Origin: Taenia hydatigena | Taxonomy: Eukaryota > Platyhelminthes > Cestoda > Cyclophyllidea > Taeniidae | Direction: 5' to 3' | Length of the DNA stretch: 64,000 nt | Assembly (NCBI GenBank): GCA_036345935.2 | Contig: JADWOT020000002.1 | Span: 2,204,692 to 2,268,691, forward strand | In this document: one piece after another, positions 36,901-48,250 of the stretch | How positions within the stretch are numbered: position 1 is the stretch's first letter | How the letters are laid out: each line of letters starts with the position of its first letter | Notes under the pieces: generated by a model | What the model was told of the DNA's origin: nothing | The model's input: only the letters and a program-made list of their open reading frames with translations | The model's database searches: none | Translations under genes and position numbers: made by a program

Positions 36901-38590
36901 GGTGGATCAGGATCCAGTGAAACTACGGATCCTGGAATATGCCAATTTACGCAACAACCTCCAATGCCGGATGAAATGGATGGCCGGCTGCCTAATGGTA
37001 GGCAAGCAGGGGAAATTACACGCAATGAATGAGATATTACCTTAAATCAATGTCTTGTTAATCACATTAACAGCCTACTTATTAGCTTTGTAAGTAGCTA
37101 GTAACCTTCGGATTCGAAGCCGCAACTTTACAAGCCTTTGATGTCGCCTTTTAGGCACAATTGACGTCTCCCGTCGTGGTGCACCATCTGCTCGTCCCGG
37201 AATAGCAGCAATGGCAATCGCTAGTGAAGCCCTGCCTCCCGCTTTCCTAAAACGTCAGTTGTCTGAATGCCCCTCGGAAATGACCGACACCTATGCTTCG
37301 GTTGACTATTCAGCCGTCGGAGCCACACAATCCCGTGCTATTGTCCCTCTTCGTGGTGGACTCTCATCCAAATTGCCGACGATTCCGCAGAACCAACAGC
37401 TTCTTGCAGCAAGGATAGAGTTGTGAGTGAATTCCTCCGAGACGTGTCTGAAGCCATACGTGGCGTATACTAGAGTAACAGAATGGGTGACTGGACGCAT
37501 GTGGCCAGGATGGTATTATAACCCATGAAGGTCTTTGTGCTATATGTGTCTCTCATTGTGGAGGGATTTCCGTTTATACCTTCTGTGACGCTTCTTTGTT
37601 CGACCGATCTTTTAGCCCTGATCTGGAGAGCGATTCCGGAATGTCTGGGTTGGCCCGCGGGGCCATCCCTATGCCCGGATACCAGCGACAGTCCAGCCAG
37701 CATAGTTACTACTATCCTACTGCTGCGACAGCTGCAGTGGCGGCTGCGGGAGGAAGTTACTATGGGCAGCCGGTTGGGCGACAACATCGATCCACTATGG
37801 GTGCTTCCATGGTTCGAAGACAAGAGTCGATGCCTGGAAAAGGTGGCAACAGTGGTGGTGGCGGAATCGCGAGAAGCAGACAGCAGCAGCAGCATTATCA
37901 GAGTCGGAAGGGTAAGCTATGCCTGTTGGCCTTCACAACAAGATTGAGACCACCCATCCATCTGCGAGGCGGGACCAAGATGATAAAGCGTTGCGTCATT
38001 CGACGAATTAAACTAGGAGGACGGGACATTCATTTGGGATGCGCAGAGATGAAGGCTCAACGATGGTCTACAGGAGTTACATTCCTATCTAAACTATTGC
38101 GTTAGTGGCGAAAGCGTAAAGGAGGTCTGGAAGACTAGTAGTAGATGCTTCCAAACTGTCTATATGGAGTTTGGTTAACGAGGACTGAAGTGATACAGTG
38201 TAATTGCGACTAGAACAGAACGACTATTCTCGTCAAAACTTGATGCTTTTGCAGGCATTGCTCGTGGCGTCAGCAACAACAATACCAGCGGTGCCTCCAC
38301 CGGCTACAGCTCAGCCCCCCGAAGCATCGTCGCCTTCGATTCATCCGACGGAAGGTGAGTTATCTTGATTAAATTTATTTTAAATTGCATCAAACCTAAC
38401 TTCAAAGCACGGCACTGTCGTCGTGTGCAGAGCGCAGCAACAGCAACAGCAGCAGCACCAGCACCAGCAACAACAACATCAACAACAACCATCAACCTCG
38501 ACAGGAGCAACAGTGGCGACGACGACAGGACCTGTTGAAGCTACGGATGACGAGGAGAATATCTACACCTCGGAGTTTGTCCTTGTCTAG
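16463..38590 (+). CDS. DSCAM: DSCAM homologue: Ig/FN3 neural cell-adhesion receptor
   Basis: Single-pass homophilic adhesion receptor family for axon guidance and neurite self-avoidance. Exons: 16463-16758, 18805-19061, 19759-19932, 20761-20984, 21392-21689, 23403-23903, 24504-24784, 25069-25269, 25498-25690, 25734-25930, 25979-26186, 26263-26391, 26468-26659, 27255-27577, 27809-27977, 28494-28663, 29458-29611, 29927-30140, 30330-30496, 31080-31223, 32161-32334, 32402-32650, 32793-32891, 32970-33087, 33162-33280, 33950-34243, 34563-35006, 35107-35494, 35614-35741, 35822-36016, 36096-36449, 36527-36997, 37155-37422, 37616-37911, 38255-38354, 38431-38590. All phases agree: 2,782 residues without the signal peptide, against about 2,000 in human DSCAM. 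The order 9 Ig, 4 FN3, Ig, 2 FN3, TM is diagnostic of DSCAM. The extra length is mostly cytoplasmic tail. The N-terminal exon and exact start of exon 1 are uncertain; the acceptor at 36094-36095 is weak. Confidence 0.9.
21690..23402. other. DSCAM intron 5, no exon recognised
   Basis: A 1.7-kb intron between Ig3 and Ig4. A plus-strand open frame near 22323-22604 shows no Ig or FN3 feature and lacks compatible splice logic. No duplicated Ig exon was seen. Confidence 0.5.
28494..32891 (+). other. DSCAM: DSCAM fibronectin type III domains 1-4
   Basis: Each domain is encoded by two exons. FN1 28494-29611 (VSFSWLPPAHDGNKEIRRYW, LTGLRPYTKYNIAIKAENEV); FN2 29927-30496 (IYVAWQKPKPELRNGNVDRY, LTGLPKFTAYAIRIIAINS); FN3 31080-32334 (ITVSWDPPNFETVNGILTEY, LAGLLANTRYEIQVAASN); FN4 32402-32891 (CVMVSWSHPSRPQGLTRLYC, YLYNFSVMAKNRFDG). 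The tryptophan of strand B and the tyrosine-corner pattern before the final strands are visible. FN4 carries an Ala/Gly/Ser/Thr-rich insertion (residues coded near 32530-32600). Confidence 0.87.
31241..31275. repeat. ATT/ATC trinucleotide microsatellite
   Basis: Short imperfect trinucleotide run just inside the DSCAM intron following the exon 31080-31223. Confidence 0.8.
32970..33280 (+). other. DSCAM: DSCAM Ig domain 10
   Basis: The lone Ig between FN4 and FN5 that marks the DSCAM family. Exons 32970-33087 and 33162-33280. Both cysteines are present (VLMDCMVAGYPPVEWTF and SGRYVCRHRDD). The donor at 33088 (GTGGGT) was chosen because it is the one that keeps phase with the next exon. Confidence 0.85.
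33950..35006 (+). other. DSCAM: DSCAM fibronectin type III domains 5-6
   Basis: Unlike FN1-4, each domain is a single exon. FN5 33950-34243 (HPPKPPVFHKLTP-like start read as DPPKPPVF, IQVEWLSPGSRRPDAPITWF, VRFQMRAENQFGLS). FN6 34563-35006 (VTFNFSVFAPGNN, YYQYHVVAENPAGKT) with a long Ser/Ala/Gly-rich insertion between strands, coded near 34700-34815. Confidence 0.82.
35107..38590 (+). other. DSCAM: DSCAM transmembrane helix and long cytoplasmic tail
   Basis: The exon at 35107-35494 codes a juxtamembrane stretch, one hydrophobic helix (IIVPLTIFFVVFFIALICLF, about 35166-35240), and a basic stop-transfer sequence YCRHRRLE. The tail uses nine exons and about 750 residues. It is low complexity: poly-Gln (HLQQQQQH; again at 38432-38490), Gly/Ala/Ser-rich segments, and several tyrosines in possible signalling contexts such as NPYATYA, SYVHQYHYPDLG and MTDTYASVDYSAV. 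It ends in DDEENIYTSEFVLV; FVLV fits a class II PDZ-ligand pattern. Binding partners cannot be read from sequence. Confidence 0.8.
38432..38490 (+). repeat. DSCAM: Coding CAG/CAA tract (poly-Gln/His)
   Basis: Glutamine codons with interspersed CAC/CAT at the start of the last DSCAM exon. Mixed CAG and CAA codons suggest an older, partly stabilised tract. Confidence 0.8.
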
Positions 38591-41459
38591 TTCCTATTCG
38601 CCTATCTCATCCCATCATCTATTCCCTCCCTCATCCAGTCAGTCTGTCAACCGATCCCCCGTGTACAGTAGCCTAATTTTACTCCAACATACACAAAACA
38701 AGCAAAGAAACCAACCGACAAACGGCGTCTACTCGTTTCTCCTGTCTCAGTTACTTTGTGTGCATAAAATCCCTCTTCCCTCCAAATGCCCCTTCCTTTT
38801 CTACTTTCCAGCCAATCACTGACTCGGAGTCTTTGCCTTTGTCTACTTCTTCTGTCTGTCCGCCTCCTCTCCTCCCCTCCATGCGCGAAGTGGCAGGGAA
38901 GTGTGTTCTACTTTTATTGGAGTTGAGTCAACTGCTAGCGGCTAAACGAACTCTCTGTTCTGTCTTGTTTGTCGTGTGGCACCATTGATGGCATGCCGGT
39001 TGAGATGAGTGGCGTAGGAGATAATTGAAAAGAGAGGCTTTACGATCTTCCGGATGATAGGTGACTATGTAGCGCCTGGAGAGGGGCATTGTCTGTTGCG
39101 CTGTTGAAGGCGTTGGTGTGGAAAGAATGGGAAGACTGAAGGAACGGTTGGAGCGTGATGACAATCGGCACGGTGGTTGTCGGCCTCGTCTCCTGCCCTT
39201 ACACGGCATCGCCCGGTGACAGCGTGGGTGGGAAGGTGTACTCCATATCCTCTTAACTTTGACAACTCTGCTGGTGTATATGATGGTGATGAGGTGTCGA
39301 TGTCACAGCGCGGCGTGTTCTCTTTTTGGATGGCAGGACATAAAACAAGTCGATTGGCTGGTTCCCGGTCTCTATAACAACGGAAAAGGGGTCAAACGTC
39401 ATTGCGCTGCTAACGCGGCTCCGATGCTCGTTATCTCGGGGGTTTGAGGTTATCATTATCGACAATTACCAGTCAAGCATGTGGTGTCTATGGGCCTCAC
39501 GCAGGGTGCAAAGGTTTTGGTACAACATGGGCTCCAATTTGTGCAATTTGACCAATTAAAATGTTGCAAATTGTCTATTTATGACTGTGAAAGTCTCCAA
39601 CTGGCGAATTGCAAGTTCATTCGGTTTTCGGGTACTGCCGTTCTCATACCTACTTTTCTGAGCATCCTAGAAGCCGGGTTCTTGTTCATCCCCTCCTGAT
39701 TGGCTGAACTGACGTCTGGAGGCCTTCGAAGCGCTCTAATAATTGTTTTAAGTTGAAGGCCAATCAGATGTTAAGACTGATCGTAGAGAAGGCGATCGAG
39801 TAGCGGATCCGCTGTGCCCCATAATTTTTCCACCTACGGGCATGCAAGCACCCACTCATTGAACCACTCTTAGATCACTCACATACTCCGTTGGTTAAAG
39901 GCACCCTTACTAAAACCTTCAATGTATCCTGCTAACCAGTACTGACTTTCCAATCGAGAGATTGACAAGGTCTAGCCACTAATGAAGCAAAATACCAAAA
40001 AAATGCAATAAAAGAGGAGTTAAGCTGGTTCAATGCACTGCCAACAGGCGGTGATGTTAACGCGTCTCTTAGACGCAGATAATTAGGGACAATAATCAAG
40101 TTCATGCGCCAGAAAGAATAACAACGCATAACCTTAGATCAGTCAGCTAGCCAATTGGTCAATCACAGTTTAGGGGTCTAATCACTTGACAAATCTGGCT
40201 TCTGGAAGCGGCGCCTGGTGCTGACGGATGCAAAAACATTTAATCTCTTCCATCAGTGGTCAATGACTGTGAAGGTGTGCTCAACGGTACTGTGATTGAC
40301 ACAGAGCATGACGAAAGGAGGCAGCGAATTTCATACTCCTCAAGGCGTCTAAAAAAGGTAACTGCGATGCCAAACCAACAGTCACTCCTTCTGTCAGTCG
40401 CTTGTCACAGGGAATTCAGCAATGCCACACCTGGCGATACGTGTGGATGAGGCGGAGCAGTTGAGAGGTGGAATCCAGCCAGGTAGTCACCCTTGATGTT
40501 GATTGTCATCTATGGAGTGCATTTAGTTTGAAATCTTCTACACCATTCTCTACTCAGTTCATTTATTTCACCACCAACGCCATTATCAGTCAACATCGAC
40601 GTCATCTATGCAAATCGTCACTAAAATGTCTTTCCGCAGGCGAAGAAAGACCAGAGCACTAATGATGGGGACCAGGAAACAGAGTAGAGAGTGCAAGAAA
40701 GTGAATTAGCTGACTGAATGTAGAATTTCTATCTTGTCTTCAAGTCGTGAAAACGAACACCAACACGAGATAATGAATGTGGCGGAGGGTCATGATCCAA
40801 AACTTTTGCTACCCAAATAATAAAGACTGAAGGCTCTTTATTTAAAAAATGCCTTGTAATAGGCACATTTTCGCTTCTACCGTCGCAACCAGTAGTATAG
40901 AAGTGTCAGCAACCTCTCAGCCATTATGGTGTCGATGGCCTGCTCTCATTCTGCAGCCACCCTCTCCGATTGTTCTCAAGGCGTTAGAACCACTGGTTGC
41001 TACCTTACCAACGGGAATCGCAGCCATTTGGCATGCTATCTATGTGAATTGTGCAACTAATCCGAGATTCCTGAATATTTTGCACTCTGTTTCGCACTTT
41101 AGCAATTTAATTTGTGCAAAGGCAGCCTTTGAAAAGGGGTTGATTGTCCCTGACTGAAGCCTGATGCATCGTCATCGGTGCTCGACAACTTTTCACCCCC
41201 TTAGGTGACCGGTCAGGCAAATCTGCGATCAACAAATGGCTGCCATTTGGCACAAGTGAAAAACCAAGCGAGTTAAATTTCACGCAGCTGGCTTGGTGAA
41301 AATTTAAAAAAGCGATTAAAGCCAAAATTCTTATGCAACTAGACTAAAAACAGGCCTTGTAGTGAAGAGTAGTGGTTGGTTTCAAGAACCAGACTCCGTT
41401 TAAGAAAAAGCAAAAAGGTGCATTGACTACAGATTCGCCAAAAAGGCTACCCAGCGACA
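38591..41459 (+). other. DSCAM 3' UTR and downstream flank
   Basis: Pyrimidine-rich sequence follows the stop codon (about 38591-38900). Plus-strand AATAAA hexamers occur at 40007-40012 and 40819-40824; either could end the transcript, with no evidence favouring one. No additional gene was recognised. Confidence 0.35.
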
Positions 41460-41700
41460 AAAGCCAAGCGAGTCTCGTGCCGTGGTTCGCCGTCATGGCG
41501 GGTAATTTTAGTACCTACCGCGCCACCTCACGCTGATAGGACAGCGCAAAGATGATGAAATCGTAGCATCATTACCTTTCTGTATAACAATTAGGCAGTT
41601 GTTTCACTCTCCAACTTGCGGGACTGAGGTAAAGAGGAAGGGCTTGAGGAAGGTGGCATCAAAAAGACTGAAGTGTTTTTACCCTTTGTAGAAGAGGGTT
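41460..41700 (-). repeat. Inverted copy of a segment of the tandem unit
   Basis: Read on the minus strand, 41460-41700 matches plus-strand 43060-43260: shared TTTCRTCATCTTTGCGCT, ATCARCGTGARGTGGCGC, and TACTAAAATTAYCCGC. The same module recurs at 46150-46260 in copy B. This suggests a dispersed element inside the unit that also inserted separately in opposite orientation. Confidence 0.6.
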
Positions 41701-41886
41701 CTTATTTTCTAACATTAAATCCTTAATAAAATTAGTTTGATAAAGGTTTTGGCTGAAAAATCTTGACCAATTATAATGTTTTAACTTGACTGCTGCGCAT
41801 TACCAACCTGTTCTGATCACACATGTGTCCGGAACGTTCTCGCTTATGTGAACCCAATGCCGTATTCATTTTCCTTGATCTTGATA

Positions 41887-44715
41887 GTGAGCATGTGAGG
41901 AGGGCTACAGCATGAGAATGATCCAACCTCCTTTCCATCATGACCCAAATCTATTAATCCGATTCCATGAGGTCAGGGCGGATTTGGTATTCATTTAATC
42001 AGCGATTCTGCAGTTCGTCCATCGCAAAAACACCTACAAGTCAACTTCCAGTACGTCACGGGATGTAGTAGTGAGGCGACCGCAGCAGGAAAGCATGCAT
42101 AGCGTAGACAGGGTGTAGGATGACTTATTAACGGACGGAGTCGGTGGTGCGACCAGTAGGTCACAGTGAATAAGACAGTGGTGCGACCAGAGGGTGTAGA
42201 CGAATCCACTAGTAGATGACACCACCCATCATCAGGCCAATGATGGTGAGTTAATGCTGAGGTACGCGCTGACATGCCGCTATCTACAATCATTGGCTTT
42301 GGGTAGTAAATGTTGTCAGTTTGACGTCGTGTCAAGGGTGTTAGTAACTGCCATTCTAACTCACTTGGTACCAAAGTGCGTTGTACCACGCTGTAATAGT
42401 GAGACGAACCAAAGCGATGGTGAAATGTCATTTACATATTTGTGATTGACTGAAATACTAATTTGGTGGTCAATTGCGCTAATTGAGCCAACAATTCGAG
42501 TAAATATGCGCATTGGGCGGTGTGGGTGTTGGTTTTCATACGGAAGACCGATGTGGGTTGATTATTTTTTAAAGAATTTTCTTTACTAAAACAGAATATA
42601 GGTTCCTTTGATGAGTACTGCGAAATATTGTTGAAGGTCTTTTATGGCGAGTCGTTTTGTCTCTTAACACGCTGAAACCACCTTCAAGTGGAGTTTGAAC
42701 ATACTATTGATGACAACAAGGGAGGGAGGGTACATCGTATGCTCTTCAGCTTGAAATAATTATGTAGTGAAGGCAATGAAGAAGGCGAGAGATTGGTGTT
42801 CCAGAGAACCGGTTGCGATCGTGCACATTATGTGCTACCCCATACATCAAACCCACTTGGATTCATACTACTGAATTAATTTAAAGAGTCGCGGTGACGT
42901 CCAGATCGCAATTCACTACCAAACTGTTTTGCACGCCACTTGCATGAGTTAACACCCTCTTTTGTCAAAAGTTGACATTTGGTTGATTGCAAAAATGACT
43001 GACTACTTCTAGTGCTCTTGATCAGGGAGAAATTTGGTACTTTTCTACGCCAAAATGACCATCACACCTTATTACATCCCTCCTCTTCACTTAGCCCCAA
43101 CAAAATGAGGGGAGTAGATCAGCTGCCGTGTTTGCATGAAATTAAGTATGAGGCTACAATTTCGTCATCTTTGCGCTCTCTCATCAACGTGAAGTGGCGC
43201 AGCAGCTACTAAAATTATCCGCTGTGACGCGAAGCCATGGCGCAAGCCCAGTTGGCACTATCCACAGGCTGTGTGAGCAACAGACACAAACAGGAAGCGC
43301 CTTTTGACGACTTCAAGGGAAGCCGACAACGCCAAATCATTTCACGCTCACTAAGCGAATTCACATTCTTCCTTCCCACTGTTGTTTGATTCTAATTGTC
43401 ATTTCTACTACCCCGCATTCGTCCCACATGTGTCAAGGACACTCTTTAATGGTCATTCACGTAAATGACGACTACCTTTTTGTTTTCACTTTGTTACTGC
43501 TCTCCTGCTTTCGCGTGCGTCACTGGGCGTGGCTCTGTTAAGTTCCTTGTAACGACCAGGGGTGACTGTTGGTGTCGGATTGCATTCGGTTTCTATTTTT
43601 AGACACCTTGATAATGATGAAATTCACTGCCTTACTTCTTCATGCTCAGTGCCAATCACAGCACCATCGAGCGCACTTTCACAACAGCCAATTGGCATTG
43701 GTAGAAGGGAATATGGCTTTTTTCCTTACCAGAACAGAAGGCGAGAACGGGGGGTTAACGAATACCCCCAACTTTTAGAGCTTAGGTTTCGCACGTGAAA
43801 GAACTTCAACTTTGGGTTTGTGCACTGCCATTTCTTCTGAGTAGGGCCCTTGATCACTGGTGATCGCAATAGCCGGTTGTGAGGCCCTGAGCCTCACCAT
43901 CGTCATAATTTGGAGACACAGAGTTTCACCGACTCCTCTGTCATTGCATATTGTCGTACCTTAATTTACTGGTGAGAAGTATCACAAACCGGGAGGTAGG
44001 AAGTGTGAGTGGGCTGGATCCTGTCGATCTCCCAACCAGATGGTCGGTAGTCATCGGTCAGTCAACAGCAGACAGAGAGGACTTTAGTTCAGATAACCTT
44101 ATCAATTCAGAAATGTGAGTGTATCGAAGGTAGAACGATGAGTGCGTGGCGGACTATGGGACACTGCTTGGATGAGAAACCAAGGCACTGGGTCGTCTAG
44201 GTCAAGCGTAGTTAGTCGTAGATGAGAGTGTGCTATTCTTGAATGGATGAAGATCCCCCAACTTGTTTTTATCGCGTTGCGTGGGCCTAATGCACCCTGA
44301 TACTCGAATTGGCTGGCGATGCTAATGTAATGCCTTTATGACCGTAGGACACCTTGAAAGAATGTTGAAGAGAAAGGGATAGTTGTTAAAGCCAAAGTGG
44401 GATCGTGAGCAGGACTTCTGAGGCTCAGGCAAAGATGCTGGAGAGGTTATTTGAGAGGGATGAATCAGAAAGAAGCTGAGGCACTGCGTCGGACAGTTGT
44501 TCTTTGATGACTCGCATTTATTACTAAAGAAGTGACCGAGACCGCATCCAAATGTCCTGCACTTACATCCTCAGACCATGGGGGAGGCAACATAGATGAG
44601 AACATCACGAAAAATCCTTGAAGTCAACTCTCCTGATCGTCTCGCGTTGACGAGAGTTCTATACGTGTTTGGTTATGTCAGATCAATGTCGCACCTGCAA
44701 TGTGCAATGTTGACA
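41887..44715 (+). repeat. Tandem unit, copy A (~2.83 kb)
   Basis: Begins GTGAGCATGTGAGGAGGGCT. Landmarks in order: GACGTCGTGTCAAGGGTGTT (42333), TTTGGTGGTCAATTG (42462), ACTACTGAATTAATTTAAAG (42868), AGCTACTAAAATTATCCGC (43204), GGGTCGTCTAGGTCAAGCG (44190). All recur in the same order in copy B. Open frames within are not conserved as proteins, so I treat it as noncoding. Confidence 0.65.
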
Positions 44716-47590
44716 GTGAGCACGTGGGGAAGACTACAGCCTGAGGTAGATGCATTCTCTAAATCATTGTAACATGATCCCCAGAAGTCAGGACTCGCAT
44801 AAGCGGGATTGTGCCTCATGTCTCATGCATGCGTCCTGCCATGTTGTGATTTGGTGGTGTAACGATAGCAAACCATCTAAAGGCCAACTTCTAGCGTTGC
44901 TAAAGAGGCGGAAGCAATATGTACTTGTTGCCTTCTGAGAAGGTCAGATCGAAAACACGAGCCCATTGCAGTGCTCTGACAACCAACACAGAAAAGTATA
45001 CTTAATTTTGGCATACTTATTGGGGTAAAAGGACTTGTTCTTGCACAAAATTAGTGGTCGGATAGCCCACAGTTAGTGTGGAAGTGTTGCTTATCAAAGC
45101 ATTGTGGACTGATCCATTGACAGATGACTCAGCATACCTCAGCAATCAGCCACGCCATGCTCAAGAACATGTGTCACCAGCGTTGTATTTTTTTCGTAGG
45201 TCACGTAATGCCTTAGACGGTGACAGAAGTTTATGTAAGCAACGACAGTACATCCACATGCAGTCGCCGCTGACGTCGTGTCAACATTATTAGTAGCTGC
45301 CAAATTTAATCATTCCGCGCCGAGTTGTGGCGGTGAAGAAACGAAACCTAAGTGATGACGAAATTGCACCCATATGTATGTGCTCCACTTCAGCATCAAT
45401 CTGGTGGTCAATAGTGTAACTTGATCTGACAAGCTAAGTAAATGTGTGCATACGGAATTGCTGGTGCGTAGTTTGCTGAAGTTGGGCGGTTTTGGCAACA
45501 AATTTTCTTCATTAGACAGGGAAACAGATGCCATTGTTGAGTTTCTGTGCATGCCAATGTTTGCATAATTTCAAAATACTGCTATTTAACTCAATTGGTA
45601 TATGAAAAAAAATTAAGTGGAGGTAAACTACAGGTCATTCTGTCTTTCGATGGTCGGATTCCACGGCGTTTATTTGGTGCCCGTGTGGGAAGGAGGGAGG
45701 GAGGCAGGGTAAGTCTAATTCCCTTGAGATCTCAATGGTTGTGTGGTGATGACAAGGGCAATGATGAGGGATTGGTGTCCCTGAGGAGTGGTTCTAAAAC
45801 TTACTTGGCAGCGGTGATGCACATTTGGAGGGGTCCAGTTGTGTCACCTTGACGATAGGTTATGCTACTGAATTATTTTAAGGAGTAGTGCTGAGGTCCA
45901 CAGCATGTTTGGAAATGCAGCTCTTTCGTTCAACGCTAGTAGGTGACAACTTCTAACCTCGTAGAACCGATGCCCTGACTGTGTGGAAACGTTCGTTATG
46001 CAAGTAAGAAGTGTGTATAGTTAGCCTGCGAAAAAGGTCTCCACACTTTAGTCTTTATTGTATCCCATTTATACACTCGTTTTTTACGCCGGTCCATCAA
46101 GCTGGGCGACACAATCGACTCACATGTTAACAAAGAGAACAGTCCAAAGCTATGATCACATCATCGCCGAGTTGTCATATCAGGGTGGGGTGACGTGGCA
46201 GCTGCTAAAATAACCCGCGATTACGGCAAACCACAACTCAAGCCCCGTTCGAAGTAGTTGCTTTGTGCACGACAAACGGAAGCATTTCGCCTCATTGACA
46301 ATGCGTGCCACAAAGCGGGAAACAGGAAGTGCAAGCGAGCTGGTACCTGCTCGTCTGTTAACATGGAGAGTCGGTAGAGGACAGTCAGTGGACAAGAGCC
46401 TATAGCCAATAATGGCGAACAGTGAGACACAGCTTAACTGCTATCTCAGGTCACTCTATCGTCTAGGTTACCGCGTAGTCAATCGTAGCAAGCGATTAAC
46501 CCAGGGCTTGTAACAAGCCCTCACAGCGCGCTGGGACATTATTGCAACCAATCAGGAGGGAATAGGAGAGTTTGCGACATTGAGGATAATATGGAAGTTC
46601 CGTGAAGGGAAGCATACCGCGTTGTACGGAACTAGTAGATCCGAAATCCCTTATTGGGTAAAATAACGCCAAAGGCGTGGGCGAAATGCTTTGAAAGGGC
46701 TGCCAAAGCAACTAGATAAGTGGGACCATAGAATGAGTTGCCGAGGTCAGGATGGAGTCGTGTCTAGGAGCTTTGTAGATGAGGCTAAGGTTTCGGGAAG
46801 GGGGAGGGAAGGGATGAAAACATCTTTTGACAGAAGTATGGGCGAGTTGCTGAATCACTGAGTTTGACTACTGCCAGTAATTGCTTACACAGGTCTCCAT
46901 TTAAACGCATCGGATTGAAGACGACCTAGACTGTTGAATCCTCTACGACTACCTTTATCCCTTTGTAATATAACACGTTGGTGCTGATGATGCGCAGCGG
47001 AAGAATACGCAAGGCTGTAGTTTTGAAGGGAGCTTCTAATGACCATTGCATAAGTCAATGTTAATTAAAGTTGTGGAATAGATTCCATAGGCTCTTCTTC
47101 ATGGCAATGACCCCGAAACCATGTCTACACGTAGCTGGGTGGGGTAGTTAATGGAAATGTGGCGGAGTGCAATAGCCTGCAAAACCGTATTCATCTATCC
47201 CTCATCCGTTCTGCATGCGTCCTTTCCGGGAGTCTGTCATTCGACACCCCATGCATTTCAAGGCCTGGTTTTGCGCAACAAGCGCCACGATGTCGATTCC
47301 CTCACTTTCATCAATTTGGAGACCTCTGCTGACGTCATCTGTCATCTACTAACTATTTAGCTGGTGAACAAGATGGAATTCAGACGACTGGTACACAGCA
47401 TCAGATCGTAAGGGCAAACGCAAAGTTTGTAACACGGTGGAACGCCAAATGGTACATTACATGAAGCATTCGTCCTTCGTGGGGATGAGCTGACCAGAGT
47501 CATTAGAATTGATCCTCTTCACAAAACGAGATGATGAAGGGCTCGGCCGGGTCAATTCAATGTCATACCCGTGGTGTGGTGATGATGGTA
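44716..47590 (+). repeat. Tandem unit, copy B (~2.88 kb, diverged)
   Basis: Begins GTGAGCACGTGGGGAAGACT. Corresponding landmarks: GACGTCGTGTCAACATTATT, TCTGGTGGTCAATAGTG, GCTACTGAATTATTTTAAGG, AGCTGCTAAAATAACCCGC, CTATCGTCTAGGTTACCGCG. It is clearly homologous to copy A but with many substitutions and indels. Confidence 0.65.
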
Positions 47591-48250
47591 GTGAACACGT
47601 GAGGAGGGCTACAGCATGAGAATGATCCAACCTCCTTTCCATCATGACCCAAATCTATTAATCCGATTCCATGAGGTCAGGGCGGATTTGGTATTCATTT
47701 AATCAGCGATTCTGCAGTTCGTCCATCGCAAAAACACCTACAAGTCAACTTCCAGTACGTCACGGGATGTAGTAGTGAGGCGACCGCAGCAGGAAAGCAT
47801 GCATAGCGTAGACAGGGTGTAGGATGACTTATTAACGGACGGAGTCGGTGGTGCGACCAGTAGGTCACAGTGAATAAGACAGTGGTGCGACCAGAGGGTG
47901 TAGACGAATCCACTAGTAGATGACACCACCCATCATCAGGCCAATGATGGTGAGTTAATGCTGGGGTACGCGCTGACATGCCGCTATCTACAATCATTGG
48001 CTTTGGGTAGTAAATGTTGTCAGTTTGACGTCGTGTCAAGGGTGTTAGTAACTGCCATTCTAACTCACTTGGTACCAAAGTGCGTTGCACCATGGCGTGC
48101 TGCTCTGTAGCAGGGCAATGAACCGGAGTGGTGATGACTTGGCACTTCACTGCACTTCAACATCAATCTGGTGGTCAATAGTGTCGCTTAACTTGATGAA
48201 CTAAGCAAACAATTAAATAAGGAAGTGTGGGTAGGTGCTTGAGTTCACGT
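47591..48250 (+). repeat. Tandem unit, copy C (truncated)
   Basis: Begins GTGAACACGTGAGGAGGGCT. Over 47597-48087 it is almost identical to 41893-42383 of copy A without indels; by eye I found one substitution inside the unit (CTGAGG versus CTGGGG). After that it continues more like copy B (ATCTGGTGGTCAATAGTGTC) and fades near 48250. Confidence 0.75.

Noticed and set aside
41991..42431. 146-codon minus-strand open frame, also present almost identically at 47695-48150
   Set aside because: It is duplicated because the DNA is duplicated. The frame is not kept in copy B, and the peptide has no recognisable domain or biased composition typical of coding sequence.
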